Part shown: positions 1 through 7,908 of the stretch, piece after piece
Layout of the letters: the number at the start of each line of letters is the position of its first letter
Position numbering within the stretch: the stretch's first letter is position 1
Assembly: GCF_019042215.1 (NCBI RefSeq)
Contig: NZ_JAHQCS010000187.1
Coordinates: forward strand, 1-33,824
Origin: Evansella tamaricis
GTDB taxonomy: Bacteria; Bacillota; Bacilli; Bacillales; Salisediminibacteriaceae
Direction of reading: 5' to 3'
DNA: 33,824 nucleotides
The notes under the pieces: model-generated
Databases searched by the model: none
Told to the model about the DNA's origin: nothing
The model's input: the letters and a program-made list of their open reading frames with translations, nothing else
Position numbers and translations under genes: made by a program

Positions 1-197
1 CTTGAGACAACTTCTGACCGAAATCCTTCTCGTGCTCCTCGTTCGGGAAGAACTTGAGACAACTTCTGACCGAAATCCTTCTCGTGCTCCTCGTTCGGGA
101 AGAACTTGAGACAACTTCTGACCGAAACACTTCTCGGCCTCCTCGTTCGGGAAGAACTTGAGACAACTTCTGACCGAAATCCTTCTCGTGCTCCTCG
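1..197 (-). repeat. 52-bp tandem repeat array 1 (truncated by window edge)
   Basis: Units start at 1, 53, 105 and 157 with an exact 52-bp period and no indels; the fourth stops matching at 197. Units 1 and 2 are identical, while unit 3 differs in its middle. Read on the minus strand each unit holds CCCGAACGAG, then TTCGGT 25 bases further on, then AGAAGTT. These blocks and spacings are the same as in the large array at 10554-11742, so this is the same repeat family in inverted orientation. It lies beyond the 3' end of hemQ and reads in the hemQ direction. It may continue left of the window. No coding potential seen. Confidence 0.93.
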
Positions 198-366
198 ACG
201 AAACCGTGTCTGCGGGGTCTTCACCTCGCTTTCCTGTCTCTTCCTCTAAAAGCATTACTCTGTAGCTTATCCAAAGGGATTTGCTCGTCGCTGGAGTCGC
301 CGCCTTTCACTTCTCCAAGCTTTTCAAGCAACAAAGTTTACGAAAAGAGCCTTTTATAAATGCGGA
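198..366. other. Intergenic stretch with nothing recognised
   Basis: No ORF with a ribosome binding site, promoter or hairpin could be supported between the end of the repeat array and the hairpin at 371. The sequence is pyrimidine-rich on the plus strand and may be degenerate repeat material. Confidence 0.4.
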
Positions 367-370
367 AAAA

Positions 371-472
371 AGGCTGGGATACAACTAAAGTGTTTAAATG
401 AGAATGCGAAACATGACTTACTATCGTTTCGTTCGGGATTCTCATTAATAAAAACACCTTGTGTCCCAGCCT
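371..472. terminator. Long nested hairpin, probable terminator downstream of hemQ
   Basis: AGGCTGGGATACAA (371-384) pairs with TTGTGTCCCAGCCT (459-472) with one mismatch. Inside it GTGTTT (390-395) pairs with AAACAC (452-457), and AATGAGAAT pairs with ATTCTCATT. The plus strand then reads CTCTTTATG, and the minus strand runs into a stretch of T (AAAAAA at 365-370 on plus). It can therefore end minus-strand transcription from hemQ. GGCTGGGA/TCCCAGCC palindromes of this kind recur in Firmicute genomes, so it may also be a dispersed repeat. Confidence 0.65.
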
Positions 473-601
473 CTTTATGTTGTTTTAGCAAGAATTATTA
501 GCTTTATTCTCTATGAAAGTTGTTCCTGATTCAGTGTTCTTTCTGTGACAAATAATCGTAGGAGCCACCGAAGATATTTTCGGCAATCTAATTACATTAG
601 T

Positions 602-1345
602 TTAAATGTGAAGAAATGATTTGATTTTTTCCTGTTCCAGCAAAGCTCCAACATAAAAGGAACCAAATTCACCATATCTGGCACTTACTTCATCAAAACG
701 CATTTGGTAAACTAATTTTTTAAATTGAAGTGCATCGTGGGCAAATAAAGTGACACCCCACTCCCAATCATCAAATCCAACTGATCCTGTAATAATCTGG
801 CGTACTTTACCTGCATATTCACGTCCAATCATTCCATGACTTCGCATCATCGTACGGCGTTCTTCCATCGAGAGCATGTACCAATTGTCATTTCCTTCTC
901 GCCGCTTGTCCATTGGATAAAAGCAGACATATTCCCATTTCGGTAAGATCGGCTTTAACCGAGCTTGTATTTCAGGATCCGTATTAGGATCTTTGTCTGC
1001 AGGAAGGTAATTGCTCAATTCCACGACAGAAACGTAAGAATACATTGGGATCATGTACTCAGCAATACGGGTTTTATTAAAAGCATTCTCAATGTCATTT
1101 AACTCTTCCAAAGTTGGACGGAGAATCATCATCATAATATCCGCCTTTTGTCCAACAACGGAATATAAAGTATGGCTTCCTTCAAATTTTGATTCTGTAT
1201 CATTCCATTTGTTTAATAAGCTGATAAATTCACCCATAATTTGTTCCCGTTCTTCTGAATCAAGTTTCCGCCATTCTGTCCAATTAATAGAACGAAAATC
1301 ATGAAGGGAATACCACCCTTCTAATGTTTTGGCCGGTTCACTCAT
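602..1345 (-). CDS. hemQ: Coproheme decarboxylase HemQ (YwfI-like)
   Basis: HemQ converts Fe-coproporphyrin III to protoheme, the last step of the coproporphyrin-dependent heme pathway of Gram-positives; it is cytosolic. The 247-residue protein has the chlorite-dismutase-like family layout. Tyr143 in CFYPMDKRR matches the radical-forming tyrosine, and His170 in [12 protein letters not shown] matches the proximal iron ligand. The motif [15 protein letters not shown] follows. Length is normal for the family (about 250). The start is an ATG with GGAG nine bases upstream. It has its own promoter (1407-1435), so it is probably transcribed separately from the fad genes upstream on the same strand. 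Family assignment is firm. Confidence 0.96.
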   Translation of the reverse strand: MSEPAKTLEGWYSLHDFRSINWTEWRKLDSEEREQIMGEFISLLNKWNDTESKFEGSHTLYSVVGQKADIMMMILRPTLEELNDIENAFNKTRIAEYMIPMYSYVSVVELSNYLPADKDPNTDPEIQARLKPILPKWEYVCFYPMDKRREGNDNWYMLSMEERRTMMRSHGMIGREYAGKVRQIITGSVGFDDWEWGVTLFAHDALQFKKLVYQMRFDEVSARYGEFGSFYVGALLEQEKIKSFLHI

Positions 1346-1406
1346 ATTGGTTCAACTCCATTCTTCTTATGTAAATCACTTTGATTATCAGTAGTAGTAC
1401 CCTTAT

Positions 1407-1435
1407 ATTATACAAGCTTCCCCCATAAAAACCAA
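1407..1435 (-). promoter_or_regulatory. Sigma-A type promoter of hemQ
   Basis: On the minus strand TTGGTT (1430-1435), a 17-base spacer, then TATAAT (1407-1412), about 60 bases before the hemQ start. The spacer holds one arm of a 9-bp perfect inverted repeat (see 1420-1455). Confidence 0.6.
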
Positions 1436-1455
1436 AATCGTTAGCATTATGGGGG
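1420..1455. promoter_or_regulatory. Inverted repeat overlapping the hemQ promoter (possible operator)
   Basis: CCCCCATAA (1420-1428) and TTATGGGGG (1447-1455) form a perfect 9-bp inverted repeat with an 18-base gap. One arm lies between the -35 and -10 of the hemQ promoter, the other just upstream of the -35. No T-run follows on either strand, so an operator is favoured over a terminator for the crotonase operon. The binding protein is unknown. Confidence 0.45.
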
Positions 1456-1559
1456 AATGATATTCACTGCCAATTACTTTACTAATTCATTTCCGTTCTT
1501 CAGCTAGTAGGAAATAGGTAAGTACCTGGTGACTTCTCCATGGTTGTTGATAAATGAAA

Positions 1560-2315
1560 TTACTTCATCTTATTTATAAATGCGGAGATGGCTTGTTGAT
1601 GAGACTTAGAGTTTCCAGCGTCCCGTTGTCCCTGTACCTCCAGTTCTAACACCTCTTTTAATGAGTGATGAAAGCCTGCCTTCATATTGTGTTTCATCCA
1701 CCAGTAAGCAGGGAAGGGGACTTGTTTTAACCGTGTTGTCAGGGAGGAGACATTCCCAATTTGATGAATTAAGCCGTTACGTAAAGCTTCTTCTGCTGAA
1801 AACAGATCTCCCATGGAAATTTCCAGTGCTTTCCCAAGACCAACAATACGGGGTAAAAAATAGGATGCTCCTGCATCAGGAGTGAGACCGATTCCAAAAA
1901 AGCTTAAAGCTAATTTTGCATCCTGCTCTGCTACACGGAAATCACAAGCCAATGCTATACTTAAGCCAGCACCTACAGCTATCCCATTGATATGGGCTAT
2001 TGTTGGTTTATTGATTTCCTCTAATAGGAGGATTAAACGATTATACGTATCACGTAAATACTCACCATGGTCGAACGTAGCTAATTGATCAACCGGAATA
2101 CTTTTAATATCAGCTCCACTGGAAAATGAGCTATCCTTACCAGTTAAAAGGATTACGAGAACATCATCATCATTGGCGGCTTCTTCAAAAGCACCATAAA
2201 GTTCCTCATGCATTGACAAGTTTATAGCATTTTTTACGTGAGGTCGGTTCATGGTAATGGTTGCAATTCCATCCTTTACGTCATATAAAACCGTTTCGTT
2301 TTTTAATGCACTCAT
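1560..2315 (-). CDS. Enoyl-CoA hydratase/isomerase family protein (crotonase, PaaG-like)
   Basis: A crotonase-fold acyl-CoA enzyme of 251 residues. The two oxyanion-hole segments are SSGADIK (66-71) and GIAVGAGLS (111-119). Where classical hydratases carry catalytic glutamates, this protein has LSFFGIGLTPDAGASYFLPR, with Asp147. This is the pattern of PaaG-type isomerases, so an isomerase role may fit better than hydration. The start ATG has AGGAG nine bases upstream. It lies 20 bases downstream of the FadH-like gene on the same strand, so the two are probably one FadR-controlled operon acting on unsaturated or unusual acyl-CoAs. Exact substrate unknown. Confidence 0.88.
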   Translation of the reverse strand: MSALKNETVLYDVKDGIATITMNRPHVKNAINLSMHEELYGAFEEAANDDDVLVILLTGKDSSFSSGADIKSIPVDQLATFDHGEYLRDTYNRLILLLEEINKPTIAHINGIAVGAGLSIALACDFRVAEQDAKLALSFFGIGLTPDAGASYFLPRIVGLGKALEISMGDLFSAEEALRNGLIHQIGNVSSLTTRLKQVPFPAYWWMKHNMKAGFHHSLKEVLELEVQGQRDAGNSKSHQQAISAFINKMK

Positions 2316-2335
2316 CGAAGTTCACTCCTTTTCTA

Positions 2336-4270
2336 TTAATCTATTTCCCTACCTATTATTGTTCCTTCATATATTGCCTTTTTCGCATCTAAACCAAAGG
2401 CATGTTTTGCACCGCCAATAACCGTCACATTCTTTCCTAACTTCTCCAATGTAATGGCTAATTTATTATTGACCAATTGACCAGCTGCAAGAATAATAGT
2501 ATCAGAAGTTATAGACTGTTCCTCTCCGTCTAACTGAAAGACAATGGTCTTCCCATCATTTTCGATTTTCTTATATGTCTCTATCCTGCCAATCATCCGT
2601 ATCTTTTGCTGTCGAAGTTCCATAAGTGTGGCCCAACGTGTGGTCTTTCCAATTCCCCGGGCAAAGGATTTTCCCCTTTGAAGAAGTGTAACAGTTTGAA
2701 CTCCCTTTTCTCTTAAATAAAGGGCAAGGTCACAGGCAATCCCGCCACCGCCGATTATCGTAACATGTTTCCCAACAGAATCCCCATCAAAGACGTCACG
2801 GTACGTTTTAATATTCGAATGATTAACTCCAGGAATTTCCGGAATACGTGGAATGATCCCAGTGGCAAGAATAATTTTATCGACTTCCCTTAATAGTGGA
2901 TCATTTTCTTCCAACCGATGCTTGAGGCGTACATCAACCCCAAGGAGTTCCAATTGCACTTGATAATAACGAAGCGTTTCAAAAAATTCCTGTTTCCCTG
3001 GTATTCGCTTTGAATAATTTAGTTGGCCACCTATCTCGCCCTTTTCATCAACGAGGGTAACTTTATGACCCCGTTCTGCCGCTACACGACTTGCTTCTAA
3101 TCCTGCGGGACCTGCGCCCACTACCAATATTTTTCTAGGTTCAGAAGTGGAGTTGATGGTTAATTCCGTTTCCCTACCCGCTTCTGGATTTACTAAACAG
3201 GATGCAGGAAGTCCTTCAAAAACATGGTCCAGACAAGCCTGATTACAAGCAATACAAGTATTGATCTCGTCAAATCGACCTTCCTTCGCCTTAGAAATGA
3301 TCTGAGCATCTGCTAAGAAAGGCCTTGCCATAGAGATCAAATCCACTGTCCCTTTTTGAAGAAGACGGTCCCCGTCCCTGGGGTCATTTATCCGGTTACT
3401 GGCGACTACTGGAATAGATACATTGTTACTAATTCCTTCGGCAACGCTTACAAAGTGGAGTCTAGGTACTTTCATGGAAATAGTAGGAACGCGGGACTCG
3501 TGCCATCCGATTCCCACATTGAGAACATCAGCCCCGGCTTTTTCCAGTTCTTGCGCCCAACGAATCGTTTCTTCTTCTGTAGTACTTCCTTTAATCAAGT
3601 CAAGACCTGACATTCGGAAAAAGATGGGATAGTTATTGCCAACGGCTTTCCTTACTTCTGTTAAAATTCGCAAAGAAAAACGAATCCTGTTTTCAAAACT
3701 GCCGCCCCACCGATCATCTCGCATATTAGTGGCAGGGGAGACAAATTGATTGATTAAGTAACCTTCCGAACCCATGATTTCTACCGCATCAAATCCAGCT
3801 TCCTTTGCCCTTTTAGCCCCGTCTGCAAATTCATGAATCGTCCGCTCAATGTCTTCCTGGCTCATCTCCCGTGGTTGATCTGGGTTAATGGGAGACTGAA
3901 TTGGCGAAGGAGCAACGGGTTCTTTGCCGGTAAGTGCTTTATAAGCGTATCTTCCAGCATGAAAAAGCTGCAGAGCAATCTTCCCTCCGCTGTCATGGAC
4001 ACCTGACGTTAATGGTTTCCACCGCTCTACATCATCATCCTTATAAATTGTCATGAAATCTAAGCCGCCACTTCCCTCGGCATTAATCGCAGCACCACCA
4101 GTAACAATCAACCCTACCTCATGTTTTGCCCGAAGTTTATAAAATTCCGTCAGCTTTTCCACTCCATTTTCTAAACCTTCTAACCCCACATGCATCGACC
4201 CCATGATGACACGATTTTTTATTGTCATAGACCGGATCGCCAATGGCTGAAATAGTGCATGTAAACCCAT
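2336..4270 (-). CDS. 2,4-dienoyl-CoA reductase (FadH type, FMN / 4Fe-4S / FAD)
   Basis: Reduces 2,4-dienoyl-CoA with NADPH during oxidation of unsaturated fatty acids. From the preferred start it is 644 residues. An old-yellow-enzyme barrel (about 1-370) carries Tyr171 in GSEGYLINQF and His257 in GIGWHES, which match the active-site Tyr and His of E. coli FadH. A 4Fe-4S set follows at Cys339, 342, 346 and 358, then a FAD-binding GAGPAG (385-390) and a second dinucleotide fold (IIGGGGIACD). The ATG at 4270 has AGGGGGA six bases upstream and aligns with the family start. The in-frame ATG 39 bases further upstream lies inside the operator and is unlikely. This differs from the short FadH described in B. 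subtilis. Confidence 0.93.
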   Translation of the reverse strand: MGLHALFQPLAIRSMTIKNRVIMGSMHVGLEGLENGVEKLTEFYKLRAKHEVGLIVTGGAAINAEGSGGLDFMTIYKDDDVERWKPLTSGVHDSGGKIALQLFHAGRYAYKALTGKEPVAPSPIQSPINPDQPREMSQEDIERTIHEFADGAKRAKEAGFDAVEIMGSEGYLINQFVSPATNMRDDRWGGSFENRIRFSLRILTEVRKAVGNNYPIFFRMSGLDLIKGSTTEEETIRWAQELEKAGADVLNVGIGWHESRVPTISMKVPRLHFVSVAEGISNNVSIPVVASNRINDPRDGDRLLQKGTVDLISMARPFLADAQIISKAKEGRFDEINTCIACNQACLDHVFEGLPASCLVNPEAGRETELTINSTSEPRKILVVGAGPAGLEASRVAAERGHKVTLVDEKGEIGGQLNYSKRIPGKQEFFETLRYYQVQLELLGVDVRLKHRLEENDPLLREVDKIILATGIIPRIPEIPGVNHSNIKTYRDVFDGDSVGKHVTIIGGGGIACDLALYLREKGVQTVTLLQRGKSFARGIGKTTRWATLMELRQQKIRMIGRIETYKKIENDGKTIVFQLDGEEQSITSDTIILAAGQLVNNKLAITLEKLGKNVTVIGGAKHAFGLDAKKAIYEGTIIGREID

Positions 4271-4290
4271 GATCTTCCCCCTCTCAAAAA

Positions 4291-4308
4291 TGACTGAGTA
4301 TTCATTCA
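4291..4308 (-). promoter_or_regulatory. FadR-like operator of the fadH-type operon
   Basis: The minus strand reads TGAATGAATACTCAGTCA, one base off the Bacillus FadR consensus as remembered (TGAATGAmTAnTCATTCA). It begins at the -10 box and covers the likely transcription start, a position suited to repression relieved by long-chain acyl-CoA. Confidence 0.8.
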
Positions 4309-4337
4309 TTATACAAGGAAACCCTTACGTCTAGCAA
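4308..4337 (-). promoter_or_regulatory. Promoter of the fadH-type operon
   Basis: On the minus strand TTGCTA (4332-4337), an 18-base spacer, then TATAAT (4308-4313), adjoining the FadR-like box. Confidence 0.6.
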
Positions 4338-4405
4338 TGAATACCTTATTTATGAGATAATCATTCTAGGTAATTTGGTGCCTAATAACATGTGAAATAG
4401 TACAC

Positions 4406-4420
4406 ATATTTCTGAAAATT
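4406..4420 (+). promoter_or_regulatory. Candidate CodY box upstream of pta
   Basis: ATATTTCTGAAAATT matches 13 of 15 positions of the CodY consensus AATTTTCWGAAAATT. It lies about 40 bases upstream of the pta -35. A weaker cre-like sequence TGAAATAGTACACA (4393-4406) adjoins it but lacks the central CG. Confidence 0.4.
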
Positions 4421-4457
4421 TAAACTTTGTCCACAACACCCGTGATTAATTTATTTT

Positions 4458-4487
4458 TTGTGCAAGAAGGAGTATGCTTACTATAAT
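4458..4487 (+). promoter_or_regulatory. Promoter of pta
   Basis: TTGTGC (4458-4463), 18-base spacer, TATAAT (4482-4487), 28 bases before the start codon. Confidence 0.6.
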
Positions 4488-4515
4488 GATATGAGGAATT
4501 AAAGGAGGTTATTCT

Positions 4516-5493
4516 GTGAGTGATATGTTCATAGCCATCGCAGAAAAAGTTAAAAAAGGGTACCCGTCCATCGTTTTTCCGGAAGGTACTGATGAAAGAA
4601 TATTAGCGGCGACTGTCCGCCTGAAGAAAGAGGGAATTCTAAATCCAATCCTCGTTGGTAATGTGGATGAGGTGACTAATAAAGCTAAGGAATGCAATCT
4701 TGACACTTCTGATTTAGATATACTTGATCCGGAAACGTATGAAGGATTTGAAGATCTTGTCGATGTATTTGTGGAACGGCGAAAAGGCAAAACTTCTCCG
4801 GAGGATGCAAGGAAAATATTAAAAACACCAAATTACTTCGGTACAATGCTCGTATATGTAAACAAAGCTGCAGGCCTTGTAAGTGGTGCGGCCCACTCCA
4901 CTGGAGACACGGTTCGCCCTGCCCTTCAGATTATTAAAACGAAACAAGGAGTAAGAAAAACCTCAGGTGTATTCGTTATGGTAAAAGGAGACCAACGCTA
5001 TATTTTTGGTGATTGTGCCATAAATATTGCACCGGACAGTTCTGATTTAGCGGAAACGGCAGTGGAAGCGGCGAAAACAGCCCGCGTTTTTGACATAACT
5101 CCAAATGTGGCTATGCTTTCCTTTTCCACAAAAGGGTCTGCAGTCAGTCCAGAAACAGAAAAAGTAGTAGAAGCCACCAAACTGGCTCAAGAAATGGCAC
5201 CTGACCTTGTGCTTGATGGAGAATTCCAGTTTGATGCGGCATTCGTACCTAGCGTTGCAGCCAAAAAGGCGCCCGATTCCCCTCTAAAGGGAGAAGCTAA
5301 CGTGTTTATATTCCCTAGCCTAGAGGCTGGTAATATCGGTTATAAAATTGCCCAGCGTTTAGGGGAGTTTGAGGCGATTGGACCAATTTTACAAGGTCTC
5401 AACAAACCGGTGAATGACCTTTCCCGTGGATGTAACGAAGAAGACGTGTATAAACTTGCTTTAATTACAGCGATGCAAGGAATGACAGAATAA
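4516..5493 (+). CDS. pta: Phosphate acetyltransferase
   Basis: Interconverts acetyl-CoA and acetyl phosphate in overflow metabolism together with acetate kinase (not in this window). The 325-residue protein is the short single-domain Pta found in Firmicutes, with the typical start region GYPSIVFPEGTDERIL and the conserved GAAHSTGDTVRPALQIIKT, GDCAIN and LEAGNIGYKIAQR segments. The start is the GTG at 4516, seven bases after AAAGGAGGT; the ATG three codons later is too far from that site. It is monocistronic: own promoter, possible CodY box, and a terminator right after the stop. Confidence 0.96.
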   Translation: MSDMFIAIAEKVKKGYPSIVFPEGTDERILAATVRLKKEGILNPILVGNVDEVTNKAKECNLDTSDLDILDPETYEGFEDLVDVFVERRKGKTSPEDARKILKTPNYFGTMLVYVNKAAGLVSGAAHSTGDTVRPALQIIKTKQGVRKTSGVFVMVKGDQRYIFGDCAINIAPDSSDLAETAVEAAKTARVFDITPNVAMLSFSTKGSAVSPETEKVVEATKLAQEMAPDLVLDGEFQFDAAFVPSVAAKKAPDSPLKGEANVFIFPSLEAGNIGYKIAQRLGEFEAIGPILQGLNKPVNDLSRGCNEEDVYKLALITAMQGMTE

Positions 5494-5498
5494 TACAA

Positions 5499-5536
5499 TG
5501 GCCCGTTGACCCGAGAAGGTCAAACGGGCTTTATTT
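5499..5536 (+). terminator. Intrinsic terminator of pta
   Basis: GCCCGTTGACC (5501-5511) pairs with GGTCAAACGGGC (5518-5529) with one bulged A, followed by TTTATTT. Confidence 0.88.
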
Positions 5537-5733
5537 GTATTAAGTTTTCTATGTGAAAAAAGTTCCTTGTGCTTTTTCTGATTTTATACTTTAAGTTTTA
5601 ATTTTTTCAAAGCCAACATTTTCATCTCATCTTCCCATTCTAGTCGGACCATAATACAAATAGAGTTTAAATGGTTTTTACTAACAACATAGTATTCCAT
5701 TTGTTAATGGAAGATTTACTTGGGGGACTAGTT

Positions 5734-6582
5734 ATGACCAATCACCGCACACCATTAAAAATCTTACTTTCCTCTTTGCTGCTATTCCTCCTTTTTATAA
5801 CTCAAGGGTGCATGGAGATCGAACAGAAAAGTTTGCGAGAGAACGAACTTAGTACTAGGAGTCCAACTAACTTATCCTCGAAACAAGAAATTGAATGGGA
5901 AGGGAATATCGCAAGGTTTCAAGTGGAAGGGGAAGAACCTTCAGAAACTGGAGGAATTGTTTATTTAACGTTCGATGATGGCCCTTCAGAACATACAAAA
6001 GATGTGTTGGAAATTTTAAAGGTTCATAATGCGAAAGCAACATTTTTTGTGAATGGACATGAAACGGAACTTGCAAAAGATATGTATCGGAAGATAGCTG
6101 AAGATGGACATGTACTTGCAAATCATACGTATAGCCATCAATATGATGAAATTTACTCCAGTGCAGAAACGTTTATGGAGGATGTCCGTGCGTTAGAAGT
6201 GCTGATTGAAGAAGTTACTGGGGAAAAAACACGTTTTTTCCGTTTTCCTGGAGGATCTAATTCCTCGAAAGCTTTACGACATGGAGGGGAAGAAGTTCTT
6301 AGGGAAACGAGGGATTTGCTTACTGAAAATAATTACCTTTTTTTTGACTGGGATGTGGATTCCATGGATTCGGCAAGACCGAATCAGGATGCACAGGTCA
6401 TCATCACCGAAACATTAAAGCAAGTAAAGGGAAAAGAAAAAGCGGTTGTTCTCTTTCACGATGGACCAAAAAAACAATCCACAGTAGAAGCTCTCCCTGT
6501 TATTTTGGATCAATTAAAGGAATGGGGATATTCCTTTAAACCTCTGACTCACCAATCTCCTACACGACAATTTAAGTTCTAG
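5734..6582 (+). CDS. Polysaccharide deacetylase (NodB family), membrane-anchored or lipoprotein
   Basis: A CE4 esterase, likely acting on peptidoglycan or another surface glycan outside the membrane. From the ATG at 5734 (GGGGG eight bases upstream) it has 282 residues. A basic and hydrophobic N-terminus (9-25) ends in ITQGC, a weak lipobox with Cys26. NodB motifs are in order: TFDDGP (79-84), metal-binding HTYSH (131-135), RFPGGS (170-175), DWDVDS (205-210) and LFHD (240-243). All catalytic residues are present, so it is probably active. An in-frame ATG 63 bases upstream lacks a ribosome binding site. Substrate cannot be told. It stands alone between pta and lipL, where B. subtilis (from memory) has no such gene. 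Confidence 0.9.
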   Translation: MTNHRTPLKILLSSLLLFLLFITQGCMEIEQKSLRENELSTRSPTNLSSKQEIEWEGNIARFQVEGEEPSETGGIVYLTFDDGPSEHTKDVLEILKVHNAKATFFVNGHETELAKDMYRKIAEDGHVLANHTYSHQYDEIYSSAETFMEDVRALEVLIEEVTGEKTRFFRFPGGSNSSKALRHGGEEVLRETRDLLTENNYLFFDWDVDSMDSARPNQDAQVIITETLKQVKGKEKAVVLFHDGPKKQSTVEALPVILDQLKEWGYSFKPLTHQSPTRQFKF

Positions 6583-6592
6583 TAGTTAAATG

Positions 6593-6616
6593 GGGCCATC
6601 TTTGAGAAGATGGCCC
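6593..6616. terminator. Hairpin between convergent deacetylase and lipL genes
   Basis: GGGCCATCTT (6593-6602) and AAGATGGCCC (6607-6616) form a perfect 10-bp stem with a TGAG loop. T-runs are poor on both sides, so termination strength is uncertain; it probably serves both genes. Confidence 0.65.
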
Positions 6617-6639
6617 GTTACTGTTGGAGTAAACCGTGA

Positions 6640-7485
6640 TTATATTTCCAAATTCCGATTTTTCATTCGTTCCAGATTGGCCTCATACCAATTCCAATCT
6701 TCATTCCTCCATTCGTAATGATCAAACGTTTCAGAGAGGGAGTGTAACGTTATCATTAATTGATGAACGATTCCTTTAACGGAAATATTTTTAAATCCTA
6801 GTTCTTCTAAAGATGCCATTTTTTCAGGTGCGATCTTTGGATATTCAAATTTTGTAGGCATTCCTTTTACTGCATGTTCATAAAATTGTTGAACGAGAGC
6901 GGCACGGTTTGAACCACTGCCATTTACAGCCAAATAAATTTGAACGGCTACCCCGCCCCGCAATCTCCGTTGGGACACTCCAGCAAATTTTTTCCCGAAT
7001 AGGCTTAAGTCGTACCTGCCAGGGCAATAGGATTCTTTTATTTCCCCATCGATGATATTTGCGCTCAAGTCACTGTCGAAGGCTTCTAATATATTGCGCA
7101 CCATGCTGACCATGTGGCCGTAGCCGGAATCGATGGATAACTGTTTATTATCCCTAAGGATGATGGATATGTTTAAGATCTCTTCGTCAAGGACTACAGC
7201 GAGACCACCGGAATTACGGACCATTACGGTATAGCCGGCATTCCGTAAAAATTGGATGCCATCTTCCACATGTGGGAGGCGTTGGTCCTGAATGCCGAGA
7301 ACAACGGTCTTGTCGTGTACCCAAGTCCTAGCAATTCCCCAATCAGGTTGAGTACTTACGCGACGGCAGAGCGTATCGTCAAACGCGAAAGATTGTATCG
7401 GATTCATCCCTAGTCCGAGAATGGAGTGGTCTAATATATACCAGTTCTTTCGGAATAAAGGGAGAGAATGGTGTTTTACGTTCAT
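6640..7485 (-). CDS. lipL: Octanoyl-[GcvH]:protein N-octanoyltransferase LipL
   Basis: Moves octanoyl from GcvH to the E2 subunits of 2-oxo acid dehydrogenases in lipoate assembly; cytosolic. The 281-residue protein belongs to the LplA/LipB fold family: RNSGGLAVV (90-98) and SYCPGRYDLSLFGKKFAGVSQRR, in which Cys154 matches the acyl-thioester cysteine of LipL and Lys165/166 the conserved lysine. Presence of the cysteine separates it from ATP-dependent lipoate ligases. The start ATG has GAAGGAG seven bases upstream. Its position close to pta matches the B. subtilis order (ywfL), with the deacetylase gene in between. Confidence 0.93.
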   Translation of the reverse strand: MNVKHHSLPLFRKNWYILDHSILGLGMNPIQSFAFDDTLCRRVSTQPDWGIARTWVHDKTVVLGIQDQRLPHVEDGIQFLRNAGYTVMVRNSGGLAVVLDEEILNISIILRDNKQLSIDSGYGHMVSMVRNILEAFDSDLSANIIDGEIKESYCPGRYDLSLFGKKFAGVSQRRLRGGVAVQIYLAVNGSGSNRAALVQQFYEHAVKGMPTKFEYPKIAPEKMASLEELGFKNISVKGIVHQLMITLHSLSETFDHYEWRNEDWNWYEANLERMKNRNLEI

Positions 7486-7515
7486 TTGATTGCTCCTTCA
7501 GGCTTTTATAGAATA

Positions 7516-7568
7516 ATGTTGATTTTTGAAGAAGATACCAAGGGAGAAACCTGTACAATAATCAACAT
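7516..7568. repeat. Small palindrome-bounded element, ATGTTGAT arms
   Basis: ATGTTGAT (7516-7523) and ATCAACAT (7561-7568) form perfect 8-bp terminal inverted repeats around 37 bases. It lies upstream of lipL and next to a related unit at 7616-7660, suggesting worn copies of one dispersed element. Confidence 0.5.
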
Positions 7569-7615
7569 AAAGGATTAACAGAGAGCTTTAATAATAGGCT
7601 CTGTTATATTTTGTT

Positions 7616-7660
7616 GTTGATTTTCCCTTCAGGAGTCTCGCACCTTTCGCTACAATCAAC
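7616..7660. repeat. Small palindrome-bounded element, GTTGAT arms
   Basis: GTTGAT (7616-7621) and ATCAAC (7655-7660) bound a stretch reading TTTCCCTTCAGGAG then CGCACCTTTCGC. It resembles a shortened form of the GTTGATTTCCG-type intergenic repeats common in Bacillaceae (from memory). Another AATCAACAT lies at 7671-7679. Confidence 0.45.
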
Positions 7661-7798
7661 ACTATATCAAAATCAACATCATCCTTTAACATAGCTAATA
7701 TTAAATAGATCGGATGATTCGATAAAGGATAGGATGTGTATCATACCGAAGTATATCATAAGTTTATCCGATTCTTTCAGAATTGGACAACCTTACCG

Positions 7799-7828
7799 TT
7801 GCTTTTAGTATGTATACCGTTGTAAAAT
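7799..7828 (+). promoter_or_regulatory. Possible promoter of the DUF1450 gene
   Basis: TTGCTT (7799-7804), 18 bases, TAAAAT (7823-7828), placing the transcript start just before the hairpin at 7849. Confidence 0.4.
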
Positions 7829-7848
7829 ACTCGTTAGTGGAAAAAACA

Positions 7849-7879
7849 CCTCAAGCTAATTTTAGCCTTTGAGGGTTTT
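7849..7879. terminator. Hairpin with T-run in the leader of the DUF1450 gene
   Basis: CCTCAAGCTAA (7849-7859) pairs with TTAGC (7862-7866) and TTGAGG (7869-7874), with the two extra bases CT between them on the 3' side, then GTTTT on the plus strand and a T-run on the minus strand. It sits about 35 bases before the start codon, so it could be an attenuator, a 5' stabilising stem, or the terminator of a lost neighbour. Confidence 0.5.
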
Positions 7880-7908
7880 AAATTGGAAATAGATGGGGTG
7901 TGGTGAAT

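Noticed and set aside
4291-4309. Upstream ATG as start of the FadH-like protein
   Set aside because: It lies in the FadR box at the transcript start; the ATG at 4270 has a good ribosome binding site and matches the family N-terminus.
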